Source: Nocardioides thalensis
Lineage (GTDB): Bacteria; Actinomycetota; Actinomycetes; Propionibacteriales; Nocardioidaceae
Assembly (NCBI RefSeq): GCF_013410655.1
Contig: NZ_JACCFP010000001.1
Span: forward strand, 3,433,501 to 3,497,500
Direction: 5' to 3'
Length of the DNA: 64,000 nucleotides
Shown: piece by piece, positions 1-11,400 of the stretch
How the letters are laid out: the number at the start of each line of letters is the position of its first letter
Numbering within the stretch: position 1 is the first letter of the stretch
Translations under genes and position numbers: made by a program
Notes under the pieces: model-generated
What the model was told of the DNA's origin: nothing
Seen by the model: only the letters and a program-made list of their open reading frames with translations
The model's database searches: none

Positions 1-1
1 C

Positions 2-1369
2 CTGCCCTTCGAGGTGCCGACGGGGGTGCAGGCCATCGACGTCTCCTACGACTTCCAGCCCCTCGAGACCGGGCTCGGGTTCACCGCGAACGTCGTCGAC
101 ATCGGGATCTTCGACCAGGACGGCACGGCGCTCGGGAGCGCCGCCGGCTTCCGCGGCTGGTCGGGCGGCGCACGGCGCAGCTTCCGGGTCGCCACCGACA
201 GCGCGACGCCCGGCTACCTCGCCGGACCGATCGAGCCGGGCGAGTGGCGGGTCGCGCTCGGGCCGTTCGCGGTGGTGCCGCCCGGGGTCGACTGGACCGT
301 CGACGTCACCCTGACGTACGGCGCCGCGACGCCCGCGCCGGAGCCGACACCGCCGCCGCGGGCCGTCGTCGGCACCGGCGAGGGCTGGTACCGCGGCGAC
401 CTCCATCTGCACACCGTCCACTCCGACGGCCGCCACACCCAGGCGTCGCTGGTCGCCCTCGCCCGCGAGGCAGGGCTCGACTTCATCGGCTCCTCCGAGC
501 ACAACACGTCGTCGGCGCCGCTGACGTGGGGCGCCCACGTCAGCGACGCCGAGCCGCCTCTCGTCGTCTGCGGTGAGGAGGTCACGACGCGCAACGGGCA
601 CTGGATCGCGGCCGGCGTACCCGCCGGCACCTGGATCGACTGGCGCTACACGGACCGCGCGACGCTCGCGCGGTTCACCCAACAGGTGCAGGGCCTGGGC
701 GGGCTGGCGGTCGCGTGCCACCCGTGGGCGCCGACGCCCGGCAGCACCTGGGGCTTCGGCCTCGACCTCAAGGGCATGGACGCCGTCGAGCTCTGGAACG
801 GCCCGTGGACCGCCGACGACCAGGTGGCCGTCGTGCAGTGGCACACGTGGCTGACGACGGGCCGCTTCGTGCCGGCGGTCGGCAGCTCCGACTCGCACCA
901 CACCGGCCAGGTGGTGGGCAAGCCGCACACGGTGGTCAGGGCCTCGACGCTGTCGGTGCCCGCGATCGTCGACGGCTTGCGTGGCGGTCGTTCGTGGCTC
1001 GCCGAGTCGTCAGCGGTCGGCCTCACGTTCGAGGCGTCGGCCGACGGGCGCACGGCCACGTGCGGCGAGCGGCTCGGCGCGCGCGGCGGCCAGCTGGTGC
1101 CGGTGCGGCTCGAGGTGACGGGCGCGCCGCGGTGCGTCGCGCAGGTGCTCGGGCCGCTCGCCCCGCTCGGCGGCGCGCTGACCGACGACACCGGCCGCGC
1201 AATCGTGACGGTCACGGTGCCCACCGCGCTGGCGCCATGGGTCCGAGCGGAGGTACGGCGCCTCGACACCCCGTTCGAGGTCAACCCGCTCGAGGGCGTG
1301 CCCGCGCTGCAGATGGTCGCGCTGACCAACCCGATCCGGCTCACCGGCTCCTGGGCGGCGCGGGCCTGA
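2..1369 (+). CDS. CehA/McbA family PHP-domain metallohydrolase (5' end cut by window edge)
   Basis: The frame is open to the left edge, and residues before the first possible start (GTG at 14) read as normal protein, so the true start probably lies outside the window. Counting from that GTG, an N-terminal beta-rich region (about 1-115) is followed by a PHP domain. Its metal-binding positions are visible: HLH at 131-133, Glu162-His163, His236 and Asp293/His295 in a SSDSHH segment. PHP domains bind two or three metals and hydrolyse phosphoester or related bonds; CehA/McbA relatives include carbaryl hydrolase. The substrate here cannot be read from sequence. No signal peptide can be judged because the N-terminus is missing. 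Confidence 0.8.
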   Translation: MPFEVPTGVQAIDVSYDFQPLETGLGFTANVVDIGIFDQDGTALGSAAGFRGWSGGARRSFRVATDSATPGYLAGPIEPGEWRVALGPFAVVPPGVDWTVDVTLTYGAATPAPEPTPPPRAVVGTGEGWYRGDLHLHTVHSDGRHTQASLVALAREAGLDFIGSSEHNTSSAPLTWGAHVSDAEPPLVVCGEEVTTRNGHWIAAGVPAGTWIDWRYTDRATLARFTQQVQGLGGLAVACHPWAPTPGSTWGFGLDLKGMDAVELWNGPWTADDQVAVVQWHTWLTTGRFVPAVGSSDSHHTGQVVGKPHTVVRASTLSVPAIVDGLRGGRSWLAESSAVGLTFEASADGRTATCGERLGARGGQLVPVRLEVTGAPRCVAQVLGPLAPLGGALTDDTGRAIVTVTVPTALAPWVRAEVRRLDTPFEVNPLEGVPALQMVALTNPIRLTGSWAARA

Positions 1370-1386
1370 GGCCGGACGAGGCCCGC

Positions 1387-2301
1387 TCAGCGCGCCACGT
1401 CGGCCCAGACGACCTTGCCGGCGCCAGCGGGCTCGAACCCCCACCGGGCGGCCAGCCCTGCGACGAGCTTGAGCCCGCGCTGGACGTTGACCTTGCGCGG
1501 ACCCGGCTCACGTACGACGGGTGGGTGCGGGCTTCCGTCGCCGACGCGCACGCAGACGTGGGCGTCGTCGATGACCACCTCGAGCGACAGGGGGGTACGG
1601 GCGTGCTCGACCGCGTTGAGGACCAGCTCGGTGACGACGCTGAGCGTCTCGTAGAAGGCGGCCTCCTCGACGCCGCGGGAGCGCAGGGCGTTCGCCACCA
1701 GGCGCCGTGCCTCCGACCCGCTGGAGCGCTCGCCCTCGAGCTGCCACTGGCGCCGGAAGACGGCGTCGGCGACGACGCCGCCGTGCATGCCGCAGACCGA
1801 GCCGATGTGGACCGCGTGCTGCGGATCCTCCAGGAGCACGCCCGGGTAGGCGCAGAGCAGGTCGGCCCCGGTCTCCCGGAGCAGCTCGTTCCACGCGGAC
1901 TCGAGCTCGATCGCCTCCTGCGGCCGCCCGGCGTCGAAGAGGAGCGCCACCATCTCGCCGAACGCGAAGACCGGGCCGCGAGCCACCCGCTCCCGGACCA
2001 GGCTGCCGACGACCTCGTCGAAGGCGCTCGGGTCGAACGCGCCGTCGGGCCGGAGCAGGTCGAGCGTCGCGGCGGCGTCGAGCATCAGCAGGGTGCCGTC
2101 CGTCACGGCAGCCGCGTCGTCGATGCCCGCGGCCGCCACCCGCTCGGCGAACACGTGCTGGTGCGAGGGCGTCGCGATGACGATCGCTGACTGTCCGGCC
2201 GCGAGCGCTGCGGCGAGCCGCTCGCCGGCCACGCCGGCCAGCTCGTCGTCATCTTCCGAGAACAGGACGTCGTGCACGACGTCCCGCTGGGCCACGCTCA
2301 C
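1387..2301 (-). CDS. MEDS-domain sensor with HATPase (RsbA-like anti-sigma/regulatory protein)
   Basis: This is a 304-residue cytoplasmic protein. The first ~180 residues resemble the MEDS sensory domain of DcmR-type regulators, and the last ~110 form a GHKL ATPase of the SpoIIAB/RsbW type, with the N box reading ELVLNAVEHA near residue 217. Proteins with this layout are usually annotated as RsbA-family anti-sigma or stress-signalling regulators. The GTG start at 2301 is preceded by TAGCCT with a 6-base spacer, consistent with a leaderless transcript. It converges with the PHP gene, with 17 bases between the stops. Its partner and signal are unknown. Confidence 0.75.
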   Translation of the reverse strand: MSVAQRDVVHDVLFSEDDDELAGVAGERLAAALAAGQSAIVIATPSHQHVFAERVAAAGIDDAAAVTDGTLLMLDAAATLDLLRPDGAFDPSAFDEVVGSLVRERVARGPVFAFGEMVALLFDAGRPQEAIELESAWNELLRETGADLLCAYPGVLLEDPQHAVHIGSVCGMHGGVVADAVFRRQWQLEGERSSGSEARRLVANALRSRGVEEAAFYETLSVVTELVLNAVEHARTPLSLEVVIDDAHVCVRVGDGSPHPPVVREPGPRKVNVQRGLKLVAGLAARWGFEPAGAGKVVWADVAR

Positions 2302-2307
2302 ACCCCG

Positions 2308-2313
2308 AGGCTA
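2308..2313 (-). promoter_or_regulatory. -10 hexamer for leaderless MEDS-domain gene
   Basis: TAGCCT on the minus strand ends 6 bases before the GTG start at 2301, the spacing expected for a transcript beginning at the start codon. No Shine-Dalgarno is visible. Confidence 0.5.
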
Positions 2314-2349
2314 CCTCGCTGCGGATGAGCAATCATGCGGTGGGGCCAC

Positions 2350-4298
<1,949 letters not shown>

Positions 4299-4304
4299 GG
4301 ACTG

Positions 4305-4337
4305 ATCGTATCGGGGTGCGCGGGGTGGTCCGACCAC
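4305..4337 (-). promoter_or_regulatory. guaA promoter with palindromic operator candidate
   Basis: On the minus strand TACGAT (4305-4310) lies 6 bases before the guaA ATG. A near-perfect palindrome, GTGGTC-C-GACCAC (4325-4337), falls where the -35 element would be. This is suited to repressor or activator binding, but I cannot name the regulator. Confidence 0.45.
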
Positions 4338-4369
4338 AGCCGGGAACCGGGAAATGCCCCAAAACTGCA

Positions 4370-4481
4370 CCAGGGCCCGACCGGGGAGGGAGGGTGGTCG
4401 GACCCTGGCTGTCCATGCAGCTGCTGGACAGTGCCTGGACCGAGCCCGGACTTCGGGAGGGAGCGTGAATCTCCGGGCTCG
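4370..4481. other. hairpin-rich intergenic segment between choD-like gene and guaA
   Basis: The 287-base non-coding gap holds three consecutive inverted repeats. The first (4370-4408) pairs CCAGGG with CCCTGG and CCGACC with GGTCGG. The second (4409-4431) pairs CTGTCCA with TGGACAG. The third (4441-4450 with 4472-4481) pairs CGAGCCCGGA with TCCGGGCTCG. They could terminate the choD-like transcript, form a small RNA or be protein-binding sites. No U-run follows any of them, so an intrinsic terminator is not certain. Confidence 0.5.
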
Positions 4482-4585
4482 TGTCGATCAACGAGGCCGC
4501 GAGGGGCGGGTTACGCCGTTCTGGAACCAGTTCTTTGCAAATCCAGTGCCGTGCGTCACTTGCGTCCCAACCGCGCCGGGGTGAA

Positions 4586-6304
4586 TCAGGAGACGCCGAC
4601 GATCGGGAGCCGGAGCGCGGCTGGCGCGTCATCGGGTACGACGGGCGCCTTCGGCGCCACCGGCTCGAGGCGGCGGTAGGCAGCACCGAGGTCGGGACGG
4701 GTGTCGACCTCGCCCTTGTTGGGCCAGAACGACATCGCGCGCTCCGCCTGCGCGGTGATGGTCAGCGACGGGTTGACGCCCAGGTTGGCCGAGATCGCCG
4801 ATCCGTCCGCGACGTGCAGTCCCGGGTAGTTGTAGACCCGCTGGTAGGGGTCGATCACGCCCGTGTCGGGACTGTCGCCGATCGTCGCGCCGCCGATGAA
4901 GTGGGCCGTCAGCGGGCGACCGAGGGGCTCGCCGACGCTTCCGAACACGGACGTGGTCTTCATGAACCGCGCCATCCGCCGCACGGCGTCATAGGCGACG
5001 GGAATGTACGTCGGGTTGGGCGCGCCGTGGCCCTGCTGCGAGGACATGTAGCTGATCGGCCCCCGCTGGCGCCACACCGTCGTGATCGAGTTGTCGAGCG
5101 TCTGCATCACCAGCGCGACGACCGTGCGCCGCGACCAGCTGTTGAGGCTGTAGAGGCTCTTGAGGCTGCGCCGCCCCTTCCAGACCTCCTTGACCCAGGT
5201 CAGCGCGCGTGGCTCGTTCTCCAGCTCGTCGACGAGGACGGTCGCCATCAGGGGCATCACGCTCGCGCCCTTGCCGTACCGCACCGGCTCGATGTGGGTG
5301 TGCTCGTCAGGGTGGAACGAGGAGGTGATGGCGACGCCCTCGGTCCAGTCGACCGAGTCGTCGGCCGCCGTCGCCCAGAGGATCGCCTCGGAGTTGGTGC
5401 GCGTCAGGTAGCCCAGGCGGTCGGACAGATCGGGCAGCGAGCCCTCGGCCTTGAGCCGGTGGAGCAGGCGCTGGGTGCCGAGGGAGGCGGCCGCGAAGAC
5501 GACCTGCTCGGTGCGGAAGGTCTTGACCGCCGTCCGACGGCTCGCCTTGGCCTTGGTCCACCGTGCGGTGACCTCGTAGCCGCCGTCGGGCAGCGGGCGC
5601 ACGTCGGTGACCGTCGTCAGCGGATGGACCACGGCGCCGTTCTGCTCGGCGAGGTAGAGGTAGTTCTTGACCAGTGTGTTCTTGGCGTTGTGGCGGCAGC
5701 CGGTCATGCACTCGCCGCAGTTGAGGCAGGTGTTGCGGCGGGGCCCGGCGCCGCCGAAGAACGGGTCGTCGACCTCGGTGCCCGGGGGCTGGTCGGGGCC
5801 GCCGAAGAAGACGCCGACCGGCGTCGGGTGGAACGTCTCGCCGACACCCATCTCGTCGGCAACCTTCTTGATGACCTCGTCGGCGGGCGTCATCTGGGCG
5901 TACTCGGTGACGCCGAGCATCCGCTTGGCCTGGTCGTAGTACGGCGCCAGCTCGGACTTCCAGTCGGTGATGTGCGCCCAGGACGGGTCCTTGTAGAACG
6001 GCTCGAGCGGCTCGTACAGCGTGTTGGCGTAGACGAGCGAGCCGCCACCCACGCCGGCACCGGCCAGGATGAAGCAGTCGTTGACCACGTCGATGCGCTG
6101 GATCCCGTAGAGGCCGAGGGCGGGCTGGAACAGGAACTTCTTCGCGTCGGCGCCGTGCTTCGGGAAGTCGGCATCGGTGAACCGGGCGCCGGCCTCGAGG
6201 ACGCCGACCTTGTAGCCCTTCTCGGTCAGCCGCAGCGCGGAGACCGAGCCACCGAATCCGGATCCGATGACGAGGACGTCGTAATCGAAAGCCCCCTCGC
6301 TCAT
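4586..6304 (-). CDS. GMC-type FAD oxidoreductase, ChoD-like
   Basis: This 572-residue protein resembles the mycobacterial protein called cholesterol oxidase ChoD along its whole length, as far as I recall that sequence. The FAD dinucleotide fold starts at once (GSGFGGS, 14-20), and the C-terminal GMC region holds LTAHFIGGA and ANLGVNPSLTI. An unusual four-cysteine cluster (Cys193, 196, 199, 203) has ferredoxin spacing. The ATG at 6304 overlaps the stop of the upstream aldehyde dehydrogenase in ATGA, so the two form an operon and may act in sequence on an alcohol. Steroid oxidase activity is only an inference; other alcohols are possible. There is no signal peptide. Confidence 0.82.
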   Translation of the reverse strand: MSEGAFDYDVLVIGSGFGGSVSALRLTEKGYKVGVLEAGARFTDADFPKHGADAKKFLFQPALGLYGIQRIDVVNDCFILAGAGVGGGSLVYANTLYEPLEPFYKDPSWAHITDWKSELAPYYDQAKRMLGVTEYAQMTPADEVIKKVADEMGVGETFHPTPVGVFFGGPDQPPGTEVDDPFFGGAGPRRNTCLNCGECMTGCRHNAKNTLVKNYLYLAEQNGAVVHPLTTVTDVRPLPDGGYEVTARWTKAKASRRTAVKTFRTEQVVFAAASLGTQRLLHRLKAEGSLPDLSDRLGYLTRTNSEAILWATAADDSVDWTEGVAITSSFHPDEHTHIEPVRYGKGASVMPLMATVLVDELENEPRALTWVKEVWKGRRSLKSLYSLNSWSRRTVVALVMQTLDNSITTVWRQRGPISYMSSQQGHGAPNPTYIPVAYDAVRRMARFMKTTSVFGSVGEPLGRPLTAHFIGGATIGDSPDTGVIDPYQRVYNYPGLHVADGSAISANLGVNPSLTITAQAERAMSFWPNKGEVDTRPDLGAAYRRLEPVAPKAPVVPDDAPAALRLPIVGVS

Positions 6305-7920
6305 GCGCGGCCCAGCTTGTTGAGCACCCGCAGGCTGGCGGTCATCACCTTCGCGTAGCCGCGGTCGCTCAGGCCGTACTGCGGGGCGAACCGCAGCAGC
6401 CGCTGGGTGGCGACGGCCTGCGACTCGGTGTAGCGGTGGATGCCCTCGCTGCCCTGGCGGCGGCCCATGCCGGACTCGCGCATGCCGCCCATCGGGGAGT
6501 CGATGCTCGCGAATGTCGCACCGAACGCCTCGTTGACGTTGACCGTGCCGCACTTGATCTGGCGGGCGATCGCGCGTCCGCGCGCACCGTCGCGGGTGTA
6601 GATCGCCGCGTTGAGGCCGTACTCGCCCTCGTTGGCGCGCTCGATCGCGTCGGACTCGTCGTGGAAGCGGTAGATCGAGATGACCGGGCCGAACGTCTCG
6701 TTGCCGAAGCAGGTCATCTCGGGCGTGACGCCCTCGAGGATCGTCGGCTCGTAGAAGTAGGGACCGAGATCCGGACGCGCCCGGCCACCGGCGAGCACCG
6801 TCGCGCCCTTGGCGACGGCGTCCTCGACGTGGGCGGTGACCGTGTCGAGCTGGTCCTGGGAGATGAGCGAGCCCATGTCGACGTCCCACTCCATGGCGGT
6901 GCCGAGCGTCATCGCCTTGGTGCGGGCGACGAAGCGCTCGACGAACCGGTCGTAGATCTGGTCGGCGACGAACATCCGCTCGGTCGAGACGCAGAGCTGG
7001 CCGGCATTGGAGAACGTCGCGCGCACCGCGCCCTCGGCCGCCCGCTCGATGTCGGCGTCGCGGAGAACCAGGATCGGGTTCTTGCCGCCGAGCTCCAGGG
7101 AGCAGCCGATGAGGCGCTCCGCGCACTGCTTGGCGATGATCTTGCCGGTCGCGGTGGAGCCGGTGAAGCAGATGTAGTCGGAGCGCTCGATCATCGGCGT
7201 CCCGAGCTCACGGCCGGGGCCGGCGACGACGACCCACAGGTCGCGCGGGAAGCCGGCCTCCTCGAGCAGCTCGGCGCCGAGCAGGGCGGAGAGCATCGTC
7301 TGCGCGTCGGGCTTCGTCACCACGGCGTTGCCGGCGAGCAGGGCCGGGAGGCCGTCGCACAGCGCCATGGTGAACGGGTAGTTCCAGGGCGAGATGATGC
7401 CGACGACGCCCTTGGGGATGCGGTTCTGCTCGACCCGGGTGAGCACCGGGATCACACCCGACTTCCGCTCGGTGTCGAGGTGGCGGTGCGCCGTGCGGGC
7501 GTAGTAGCGGGCCGTGAGCGCGATGTGGAGCGGCTCGTCGAAGGCGTGCTTGCGCGCCTTGCCGGACTCGAGCTGGATCAGGTCCATGATCTCGTCCTGG
7601 CGGTCGAGCACGATGTCGTGGAGGCGGAGCAGGATCGCCGAGCGCTCCTCCAGCGAGGTGCGCGCCCACTGCTTCTGCGCGGCGCGGGCGCGGCGGTAGG
7701 CCTCGTCGACGTCGGCGGCGCTCGACTGCGGGATGTTGGCCAGCGGCGCTCCGTCGAGCGGCGAGCTGAGCGGCACCGTGGTGCCGGACGTCGCCAGCAC
7801 CCGGTCGGTGAGCCGGGCCACGTAGGCCGGCTCGAGGGCGTACGACGCGCGGGGGTCGTGCTCGGGGTCGCTGGGACCGCCGACGAGGGAACCACCCGGA
7901 CCGGGAACTGAAGCGCTCAT
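6301..7920 (-). CDS. succinate-semialdehyde dehydrogenase-type aldehyde dehydrogenase
   Basis: This is a 539-residue NAD(P)-dependent aldehyde dehydrogenase. Catalytic Cys310 lies in FSNAGQLC and the general base Glu276 in SLELGGKN. The cofactor-binding segment GFTGSTATGK-like (CFTGSTATGK, 251-260) is present. Length and N-terminal extension resemble actinobacterial GabD2-type enzymes, but the substrate is not certain. The ATG at 7920 is preceded by TAACCT with a 7-base spacer. It is the first gene of a two-gene operon with the GMC oxidoreductase, so the pair could take an alcohol to a carboxylate. Confidence 0.85.
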   Translation of the reverse strand: MSASVPGPGGSLVGGPSDPEHDPRASYALEPAYVARLTDRVLATSGTTVPLSSPLDGAPLANIPQSSAADVDEAYRRARAAQKQWARTSLEERSAILLRLHDIVLDRQDEIMDLIQLESGKARKHAFDEPLHIALTARYYARTAHRHLDTERKSGVIPVLTRVEQNRIPKGVVGIISPWNYPFTMALCDGLPALLAGNAVVTKPDAQTMLSALLGAELLEEAGFPRDLWVVVAGPGRELGTPMIERSDYICFTGSTATGKIIAKQCAERLIGCSLELGGKNPILVLRDADIERAAEGAVRATFSNAGQLCVSTERMFVADQIYDRFVERFVARTKAMTLGTAMEWDVDMGSLISQDQLDTVTAHVEDAVAKGATVLAGGRARPDLGPYFYEPTILEGVTPEMTCFGNETFGPVISIYRFHDESDAIERANEGEYGLNAAIYTRDGARGRAIARQIKCGTVNVNEAFGATFASIDSPMGGMRESGMGRRQGSEGIHRYTESQAVATQRLLRFAPQYGLSDRGYAKVMTASLRVLNKLGRA

Positions 7921-7927
7921 GACGAGC

Positions 7928-7953
7928 AGGTTACTCCCGATTACCGGCCGGTA
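7928..7953 (-). promoter_or_regulatory. promoter and operator of the aldehyde dehydrogenase-GMC operon
   Basis: TAACCT (7928-7933, minus strand) lies 7 bases from the ATG. A perfect 12-base palindrome TACCGGCCGGTA (7942-7953) sits between the -10 and -35 positions, a common place for a TetR- or GntR-type repressor site. Confidence 0.5.
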
Positions 7954-7956
7954 GCG

Positions 7957-7998
7957 AGGCTGGGTTGGACAAATCACGTTGATATGTCAACCCAGCCT
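7957..7998. repeat. hyphenated inverted repeat upstream of aldehyde dehydrogenase operon
   Basis: AGGCTGGGTTG (7957-7967) and its exact complement CAACCCAGCCT (7988-7998) flank a 20-base centre; the stem can extend inward with one bulge. It lies just upstream of the expected -35 region of the aldehyde dehydrogenase gene and just after the cupin stop. It may be an operator or the cupin terminator; there is no U-run. Confidence 0.55.
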
Positions 7999-8005
7999 CC
8001 GCCGG

Positions 8006-8383
8006 TCACCGCTTGGCGTAGTTGGAGGCGCCGTACCAGTCGACGATCACCACGGGCTCGTCGCCGATCACCCAGCCGTCGTGGCCCTCGGGCAGCGACG
8101 ACACGTCGCCGGGGCCGAGCTCGAGCTCGGTGCCGTCGGCCATCCGTACGCCGAGACGGCCGCTCACGTGGTACTGGAAGTGGGGCGCCTCGCACAGGTC
8201 GGTGCCCGCGATCGGCTTGACGTGGTCGGACCAGCGCCAGCCCGGCTGGAGCGTGAGCCGGCCGATCTCGGCGCCGCCGACGGTCACCAGCTCGACCTTG
8301 CCGCGCTCGAACGAGCGGGTCTCCTCGGGTGTGGCGAAGCTCTTGTGCTCGGTGGCCTGGGTCATCGGCGGCGTCTGCGTCAT
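8006..8383 (-). CDS. cupin-domain protein
   Basis: This 125-residue protein forms a single small beta-barrel of the cupin type. Conserved-barrel segments include GWRWSDHVKP and FQYHVSGRLGVRMADG, followed by PGDVSSLPEGHDGWV, with His residues in positions that could bind a metal. Such stand-alone cupins serve as small-molecule enzymes or sensors; the sequence does not say which. The ATG at 8383 has a good GAGGAG ribosome site. It is divergent from the SARP-type regulator, and the shared 107-base region contains the TTGCAGC direct repeat, so it is a likely target of that regulator. Confidence 0.75.
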   Translation of the reverse strand: MTQTPPMTQATEHKSFATPEETRSFERGKVELVTVGGAEIGRLTLQPGWRWSDHVKPIAGTDLCEAPHFQYHVSGRLGVRMADGTELELGPGDVSSLPEGHDGWVIGDEPVVIVDWYGASNYAKR

Positions 8384-8447
8384 GGCTGTCTCCTCGGTCG
8401 GTACGGCGCCGGGTGCGCCGCTGTCCGACCACCGTGCGCGGGCCGCC

Positions 8448-8465
8448 TTGCAGCCGGGTTGCAGC
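8448..8465 (+). promoter_or_regulatory. heptamer direct repeat, SARP-type binding site candidate
   Basis: TTGCAGC-CGGG-TTGCAGC forms two identical heptamers with an 11-base period, the layout known for AfsR/SARP binding sites. It lies between the cupin gene and the SARP-type gene and recurs at 13965-13982. Confidence 0.6.
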
Positions 8466-8477
8466 GCGGCCGGCGCG

Positions 8478-8483
8478 TAGGAT
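8478..8483 (+). promoter_or_regulatory. -10 hexamer for leaderless SARP-type regulator
   Basis: TAGGAT ends 7 bases before the GTG at 8491. It lies 12 bases after the second TTGCAGC heptamer, so the repeat would cover the -35 region. Confidence 0.55.
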
Positions 8484-8490
8484 GCGACGG

Positions 8491-11400
8491 GTGGGCACGC
8501 TCTCCGTGCGTGTGCTCGGGGAACTCACCGTCGACGGGATCGACCTCAGCCAGCTGGACCGGAAGGCGCGGACCCTCCTCCAGCTGCTCGCCCTCGCCCG
8601 CGGCCGGCCCGTGCCGGGCGCGACGCTCGCCGACGCCCTGTGGGGCGACCGGCCTCCGGCCCGCCCGGGCGACCAGCTCGCGGTGCTCGCCAGCCGGCTC
8701 CGGCGGGTGCTGGGCCGCGACCGGGTGGAGCACTCCGACGGGGGCTACCGGCTGCACGCGGACTGGCTCGACCTGGTAGAGCTCCAGGCGGTGGTCGCGG
8801 AGGCGGAGCGCCGGGAGGCCGCGGGCGAGGCGGGCGGCGCCGTCGCCGCCGCGCGGATCGGTCTCGCGCTGCTGCGCGGCGCCCTTCCGGACGTGTCCCC
8901 CGGGTCGACCTGGGTTTCGGCCGAGCGGGCCGCGGCCGAGCGGCTGGTCGTCCGCGCCCGTCGCGTCGCCGCGACGGCCCTGCTGGGAGCCGGGCAGTGG
9001 CAGGACGCCCTGGAGATCGCCGCCGCGGACAGCGGGGCCGACCCGTACGACGAGCACGCCGTCCGCACCGTGATGCGGGCCCATGTCGCCGCCGGCCGCC
9101 CGGCTCGCGCGCTCGCGACGTACGCCGCCCTGCGCGAGGTGCTGGCCGAGGAGCTCGGCACGGACCCGGCTCCGGAGACGGAGGAGCTGCACACGTCGAT
9201 CCTGCGCGGCGACGCGCCTGCGGCGCCGGCCGCGGCGCTGGGTCCCTCGCTCGTCGGCCGCACCAGCCAGGCGGCCCACCTCGACGCGCTCGCGCTGCGC
9301 GTCGCCGCCGAGTCGGTGCCGAGGGCGGCGCTGGTCAACGGGGAGGCCGGCATCGGGAAGACGACGCTGCTGACCGCGTGGGCGGCCGCCCGCCGCGCGC
9401 TCGGCGACCGCGTGCTCGTCGGGACGTGCGGCGCGCTCGACCGGGCGGCGCCCCTCGACGTGGTGCTCTCGACCATCGGCGACCACCTGCGCGGCCGGCC
9501 GGAGGCCGACGCGGTGCTCGGCGACGACCGCGAGCTGCTGGCGCCGCTGCTCGGCCTGACCGCCGACGACGGCCCGCAGCCGCGGGCGACCGACCCGTCG
9601 CTGGGGCCGAGCCTGCTGTACGCCGCCGTCGCCAACGTGCTGGCGCGGATCGGAGCCGGTGACCGCGTGGTGCTCGTCGTCGACGACGCCCACCTCGCGG
9701 GCCAGCCGCTCGCCGACTGGCTGGCGTTCGTGCTCCGCCGGCCACTCCCCCTGCTCGTCGTCCTCGGCGCGCGCCCCCACGAGGGCCCCTCGCTGCCGGT
9801 AACGGACGAGGTCGCCCTCGGCCCGCTCGACCTCGCGCAGGTCGCCGAGGTCGTGGGCACCGACCGCGCGGCGGACCTGTTCCGACGGTCCGGCGGCCAC
9901 CCGCTCTTCCTCGCCGAGCTCGCCGCGGCTCCGGGCGACGCCCTGCCCCGGTCGCTGGTAGCGGCCGTCACCGACCGCTGTGACCAGCTGGGTGCGGCCG
10001 GCGAGCTGGTGCGCGCGGCCGCGGTGCTGGGCGGCCACCTGGACGTCGAGCTGCTCGCCGTCGTGCTCGGCCGGCGCGCCCTCGAGGTGCTGGCGGACGT
10101 CGAGGAGGCAGTGCGGCAGGGACTCCTGGTGGAGGACGCGGGTCACCACCGCTTCCGCCACGAGCTGGTGCGGGAGGCCCTGGTCTCGGGCACGACAGCC
10201 GGCCGTGCCGCGCTCCTCCACCGCGCGGCCGGACAGGCGCTCGCGCAGCGGCCTGACGCGGACCCGGTCGTGGTCGCCGACCACGCGCGCCGGGGCGACG
10301 ACCCGGCGCTCGCCGCTGCCGCCCTCCGGCGCGCGGCCGCCCGCGCCGCCGAGCGGTTCGACCACGCCACCGCCGAGGACCTGCTCGACCAGTCCCTGTC
10401 CCTCCAGGCCGACGACCGCACCCGGGTGGCGCGGGCACGGGTGCGTACCCGGCGCCGCCGCTACGCCGAGGCCGAGGACGACGCGCTCGCGGCCGCGACG
10501 GCGGGCGCGGAGCGGTGGGAGACGGCCGCATGGGCGGCGTACTTCGACCGGCGCTTCGACGACGCCCTCCGCTATGCCGAGGACGGGATGCTCGCAGCGG
10601 ACCCCGACGACCCGACCCGGGTGCGCTGCCTGGTCGCGTCCGGACGGATCCTCCACGCGCGCGGTGATCTCGCGGCGGCCGCCACCCGGATCGAGGAGGC
10701 GCTCACGTCCCTGCGCGGGGAGGACCGGGTCGCCGCCGCCGCGTGGCTCGGCGTCATCAACGCCCACCGGGGCGATGTCGACGAGGCGCTGCGCCTGCTG
10801 CGCCCGGCAACGCGTCCCGGGCTCGGCGTCGACCACACGTCGGTGACCCTGCACGCCCAGCTCTTCACCGGCCACGCCCTGGCCGTGGCGGGCCGGCCGG
10901 CCGACGCCCTCACCTGCTTCGAGCGGTACACGAGCGAGGTGGAGCGACGGGACGTGCCCCGGTTCGCGGGGCGCGGGCTCAACTTCGGTGGCTGGGTGCT
11001 GCGCAACGTCGGGGCGACCGGCGCGGGCCGCGAGGCGCACCAGCAGGCGGCGGAGATGGGCGGCGAGGCGATCCTCGAGCTGCGCGTCGCGGCGTGCGAG
11101 GACCTCGCCGACGCGCAGCTCCGCGAGGACGATCCGGACGCGGCCGCCGTGCTGCTCGACTCGGTCCGGCCGCTGATCGCGGGCGACCTGGTGTTCGGGT
11201 GGCGGCTGCGGATGAAGCTCCAGCTGCTCGACGCGCGGGTGCGGCTCGCCGTCGGCGACCCCGAGGGCGCCCTGCGCGTGGCCGACGAGCTGGCCGGGAC
11301 GGCGCGACAGGCGGGCGTACGGCGCTACGCGTCCTGCGGCCGGCTGGTGCACCTCTGGTCGGCGGCCGCCAGCGGCGAGCGGGTCGACCCCGAGGACGCG

